DNA of 8,133 nucleotides, taken from NCBI GenBank assembly GCA_030682505.1, contig JAUXOH010000191.1:1-8133 (forward strand), in the 5' to 3' direction. The notes under the pieces were generated by a model, which saw only the letters and a program-made list of their open reading frames with translations, was not told the DNA's origin and did no database searches. Source of the DNA: Candidatus Didemnitutus sp. (lineage in GTDB: Bacteria > Verrucomicrobiota > Verrucomicrobiia > Opitutales > Opitutaceae). The position numbers and the translations under genes were made by a program. This document shows, piece by piece, positions 6,211 to 8,133 of this stretch (its first letter is position 1; every line of letters starts with the position of its first letter).

Positions 6211-7629
6211 TCAGCGGACGCCGAGGCGGTTCACGACGCCGTCGAGCAGTTCGTCGACGATGGAAAAAACGCGCGACGAGGCTTGAAACGCGCGTTGAAA
6301 GCGAACGAGATCGGCCATCTCTTCGTCGAGCGACACGCCACTGATGGCGTCGCGTTGGCCCTTGATCAGATTGGCGATGTTCGACTGGTCTTCGACGCGG
6401 GAATCAACGCTGGCCAGTGCCTGGCCGAGGTTGCTGACCGACCGCGAATAAAACTGACTCAGGGTGCCGTCGATCACGTCGCCACCGGCAATCGTGAACC
6501 GGCGATTGGCGACTCCCGCGACCGCGAGTGCAATCGAATTGTCCCCAGCGGCGCCGACGCCGGCGCGGATGTTGGTCGCCGTGACCCCAGCGGCGATATT
6601 GATGGTGCCCGCCGTCAGCCCGACAGGATTGAAAAAGTCCTCGCCCACCGTCGCGGACGGGTTGTAAGCGGCATTGACCGAGATGACAAACTGGCGCGCA
6701 AGCTGATTGAGATTGTCCCGCAAGGTTTGCACGGCGCCGTCCCGGGCGTTAAGTCCACCTCGGATTGAACCGGAGGCAATCTCGACTGCTGTCGCGGGAG
6801 CACCTGCAGTCAGGCCGGTGCCCGTGAAGATCACGGGGCCGGTGACAGTCGCCCGGTCCACCAACACAACATCCGAATTACTGGCGTCGCGCAGGACAAC
6901 TTGAATCTGCCCAGCGGTCGCATCGCGCACCTCAATGGGCACCTTGGCGGCGAGATCTTCCAACCGCGCCTGCCGCTGGTCGCGCAGGTCAATGGCCGCT
7001 CCGGGATTGGCAACTTCGACGCGGCCGATCTGCGCATTGAGATCGGCGATCGTAGTCAGGAGTCGATTGACGTCCGAGACATCGTTACCAATTTCGATGT
7101 CGATGTCGCTTTGCACCTGGGAGAGTCGTGCGTCGGTCTGCTGGAATCGATCGGTGAGGATGCCGGCCTTCTGAAAGAGTGCTTGGCGTTCCCCCGCGTC
7201 CGTCGGACGCGAGGCGAAACTTTGGAAGGCATTGAAGTAGTCGTCCAGCGCTGCGGCGAGACCGCCCGTGGAGGAATTGGACCCCGACGCCGTTGCCAAC
7301 GCCGTGCGGTCGATCGTCTGCCCCAGACCGGCTTGGGCGCGGCTGAGCGCGCGTTGCTCGGCTTCGAAGGACGACTTGAGCGCAATCTCGCGCATCACTT
7401 GTTTGTCGAGAAGTGAGTCGCGCAGTTGTTGAATCGCGAGCGCCTCGAGCCCGGTGCTTTGCGCACCAAAGGCCGTGACGATTGTCCCGCGATCTCCGTA
7501 CTGCACCCGCTGGCGCGCGTAGGACGGATTGTTGACGTTTGCGAGATTCTTGCCGGTCGTCTCGATCGCCCGGCTGTGCGCGGAGAGCGCTTTGACCGAG
7601 GAGCTAAGAGTGGAATAGAGACCGGACAT
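6211..7629 (-). CDS. flgK: FlgK, hook-associated protein 1 (HAP1)
   Basis: The first junction protein, sitting directly on the hook below FlgL and the filament; an export substrate bound by FlgN. At 472 residues it is somewhat shorter than B. subtilis (about 507) and E. coli (547) FlgK, so the variable outer domain is reduced. The N-terminus has the rod/hook/HAP motif region: SGLYSTLSSSVKALSAH, then NLANVNNPSYARQ at 28-40. A long coiled-coil part follows, including FASRPTDAGERQALF and an IADLNAQI segment. The end carries the paired HAP motif GVSLDEEMADLVRFQRAFQ and a final helix ending VVNRLGVR. The ATG start gives the expected N-terminus. It lies 39 nt after the flgN stop, and the leader is C-rich without a Shine-Dalgarno sequence. 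Confidence 0.96.
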   Translation of the reverse strand: MSGLYSTLSSSVKALSAHSRAIETTGKNLANVNNPSYARQRVQYGDRGTIVTAFGAQSTGLEALAIQQLRDSLLDKQVMREIALKSSFEAEQRALSRAQAGLGQTIDRTALATASGSNSSTGGLAAALDDYFNAFQSFASRPTDAGERQALFQKAGILTDRFQQTDARLSQVQSDIDIEIGNDVSDVNRLLTTIADLNAQIGRVEVANPGAAIDLRDQRQARLEDLAAKVPIEVRDATAGQIQVVLRDASNSDVVLVDRATVTGPVIFTGTGLTAGAPATAVEIASGSIRGGLNARDGAVQTLRDNLNQLARQFVISVNAAYNPSATVGEDFFNPVGLTAGTINIAAGVTATNIRAGVGAAGDNSIALAVAGVANRRFTIAGGDVIDGTLSQFYSRSVSNLGQALASVDSRVEDQSNIANLIKGQRDAISGVSLDEEMADLVRFQRAFQASSRVFSIVDELLDGVVNRLGVR

Positions 7630-7668
7630 GGAATCGGGTGCGGTGGGGAGTTGGGTTCGCCGCCGACG

Positions 7669-8133
7669 TTAGCCGGCAACCTTGAAGGCCGGTTCGGAGC
7701 GAGAGGTGACCAGCGCAACGCGGCCATTGGGCGCGTAGGTCTGGGTGAAGCTGTCCGGGCGGAGCGTGCGCAGGAGTTGTTGTTGCGCCTCCAGCGTGCG
7801 GGAGAGCAACGAGTGGTTGTGGCGCGACGCGCGACGCACCCGGTGAATCAGCAAGTTGATCTCGGCAATCAACGCCTCCAGTAGCGGGCGAACTTCGACG
7901 ACGAAATGGGGCAACAACGAGCGCAGGGTGCTGGTCGGCGCTTCCTGGTGCTCCACGGCAAAATCGGACACCAGTTGCTCACGCTTGCGGCGATAGTCAT
8001 AGAGCGACTGCACTTGCGCATCGATCTCCGTGCTCAGGCGGAGAACCGATTCAGCGTCGCGGCTGAAAAGGAAGCGCTGTTGCTCCTCGAAAAGTACAAG
8101 GAGTCCGCCGTAACCGACGATTTCCTGGCGGAG
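7669..8133 (-). CDS. flgN: Probable FlgN, export chaperone for FlgK and FlgL (5' partial)
   Basis: Expected role: a cytoplasmic chaperone that binds the C-terminal helices of FlgK and FlgL, keeps them unfolded and delivers them to the flagellar export gate. The frame stays open to the right window edge (154 codons before the TAA), so the GTG at 8013 is only an internal candidate. At the edge the protein reads EIVGYGGLLVLFEEQQRFLF. The visible length already equals a typical FlgN (about 140-160), so little is missing. It looks almost wholly helical and coiled-coil-like, and near the end has TYAPNGRV, resembling the Tyr-x-x-x-Gly element common near FlgN C-termini. The call rests on this and on its position just before flgK, as in many flagellar operons. 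Sequence conservation in FlgN is low, so the family assignment is probable, not certain. Confidence 0.75.
   Translation of the reverse strand, partial: LRQEIVGYGGLLVLFEEQQRFLFSRDAESVLRLSTEIDAQVQSLYDYRRKREQLVSDFAVEHQEAPTSTLRSLLPHFVVEVRPLLEALIAEINLLIHRVRRASRHNHSLLSRTLEAQQQLLRTLRPDSFTQTYAPNGRVALVTSRSEPAFKVAG

Noticed and set aside
8011..8013. GTG at 8013 (-) as the true start of FlgN
   Set aside because: The frame continues to the edge with plausible helical sequence, and starting here would leave only 114 residues, short for FlgN.

Overview
The window is GC-rich (roughly 60% by eye) and holds two convergent blocks. The left block is one large sensor kinase gene on the + strand. The right block is a six-gene flagellar filament operon on the - strand, read from the right edge leftwards. 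No rRNA, tRNA, CRISPR array, insertion sequence or phage gene is visible. The protein styles point to a motile, probably Gram-negative bacterium: a CckA/NtrB-like hybrid kinase with many PAS domains, and a FliW-CsrA flagellin system. Very weak Shine-Dalgarno use, the GC content and the gene content would fit Verrucomicrobiota (for example Opitutae) or a related PVC lineage. That placement is inference; nothing in the window proves it.

Left block (about 2-3292, +): a membrane-anchored hybrid histidine kinase, cut by the window start. It has at least four or five hydrophobic segments, four successive PAS domains, HisKA, HATPase and a C-terminal receiver. It has no DNA-binding or enzymatic output domain, so it probably feeds a phosphorelay. 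About 170 bp separate it from flagellin, and this gap carries a good intrinsic terminator that serves the - strand operon.

Right block (8133-3465, -), in transcription order: flgN (5' end outside the window), flgK, a candidate 28-residue small ORF, flgL, fliW, csrA, fliC. This is essentially the order known from Bacillus subtilis (flgN-flgK-flgL-fliW-csrA-hag). FlgN is the export chaperone for the hook-filament junction proteins FlgK and FlgL. Flagellin polymerises on that junction. FliW, CsrA and flagellin form the known partner-switch homeostat: free flagellin titrates FliW, and FliW otherwise antagonises the RNA-binding repressor CsrA. Spacing is tight throughout (9-39 nt between neighbours when the small ORF is counted), which supports one transcript. 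Its promoter must lie beyond the right edge unless there are internal promoters; I found none convincing.

The most interesting signals are in the csrA-fliC region and at the gene starts. CsrA carries an unusual ~56-residue Ala/Pro/Gly-rich tail. The DNA encoding that tail contains four GGA triplets within 37 nt, one of them in the loop of a perfect 7-bp hairpin, whereas the 75 nt just before the flagellin start have none. The fliC leader is 18 nt with no Shine-Dalgarno sequence, so the classical way CsrA represses hag (blocking the Shine-Dalgarno site) cannot apply unchanged. Except for csrA, every start in the operon lacks a Shine-Dalgarno sequence, and most are preceded by a C/T-rich run. 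The small ORF between flgK and flgL fills an otherwise unexplained 100-bp gap almost exactly.
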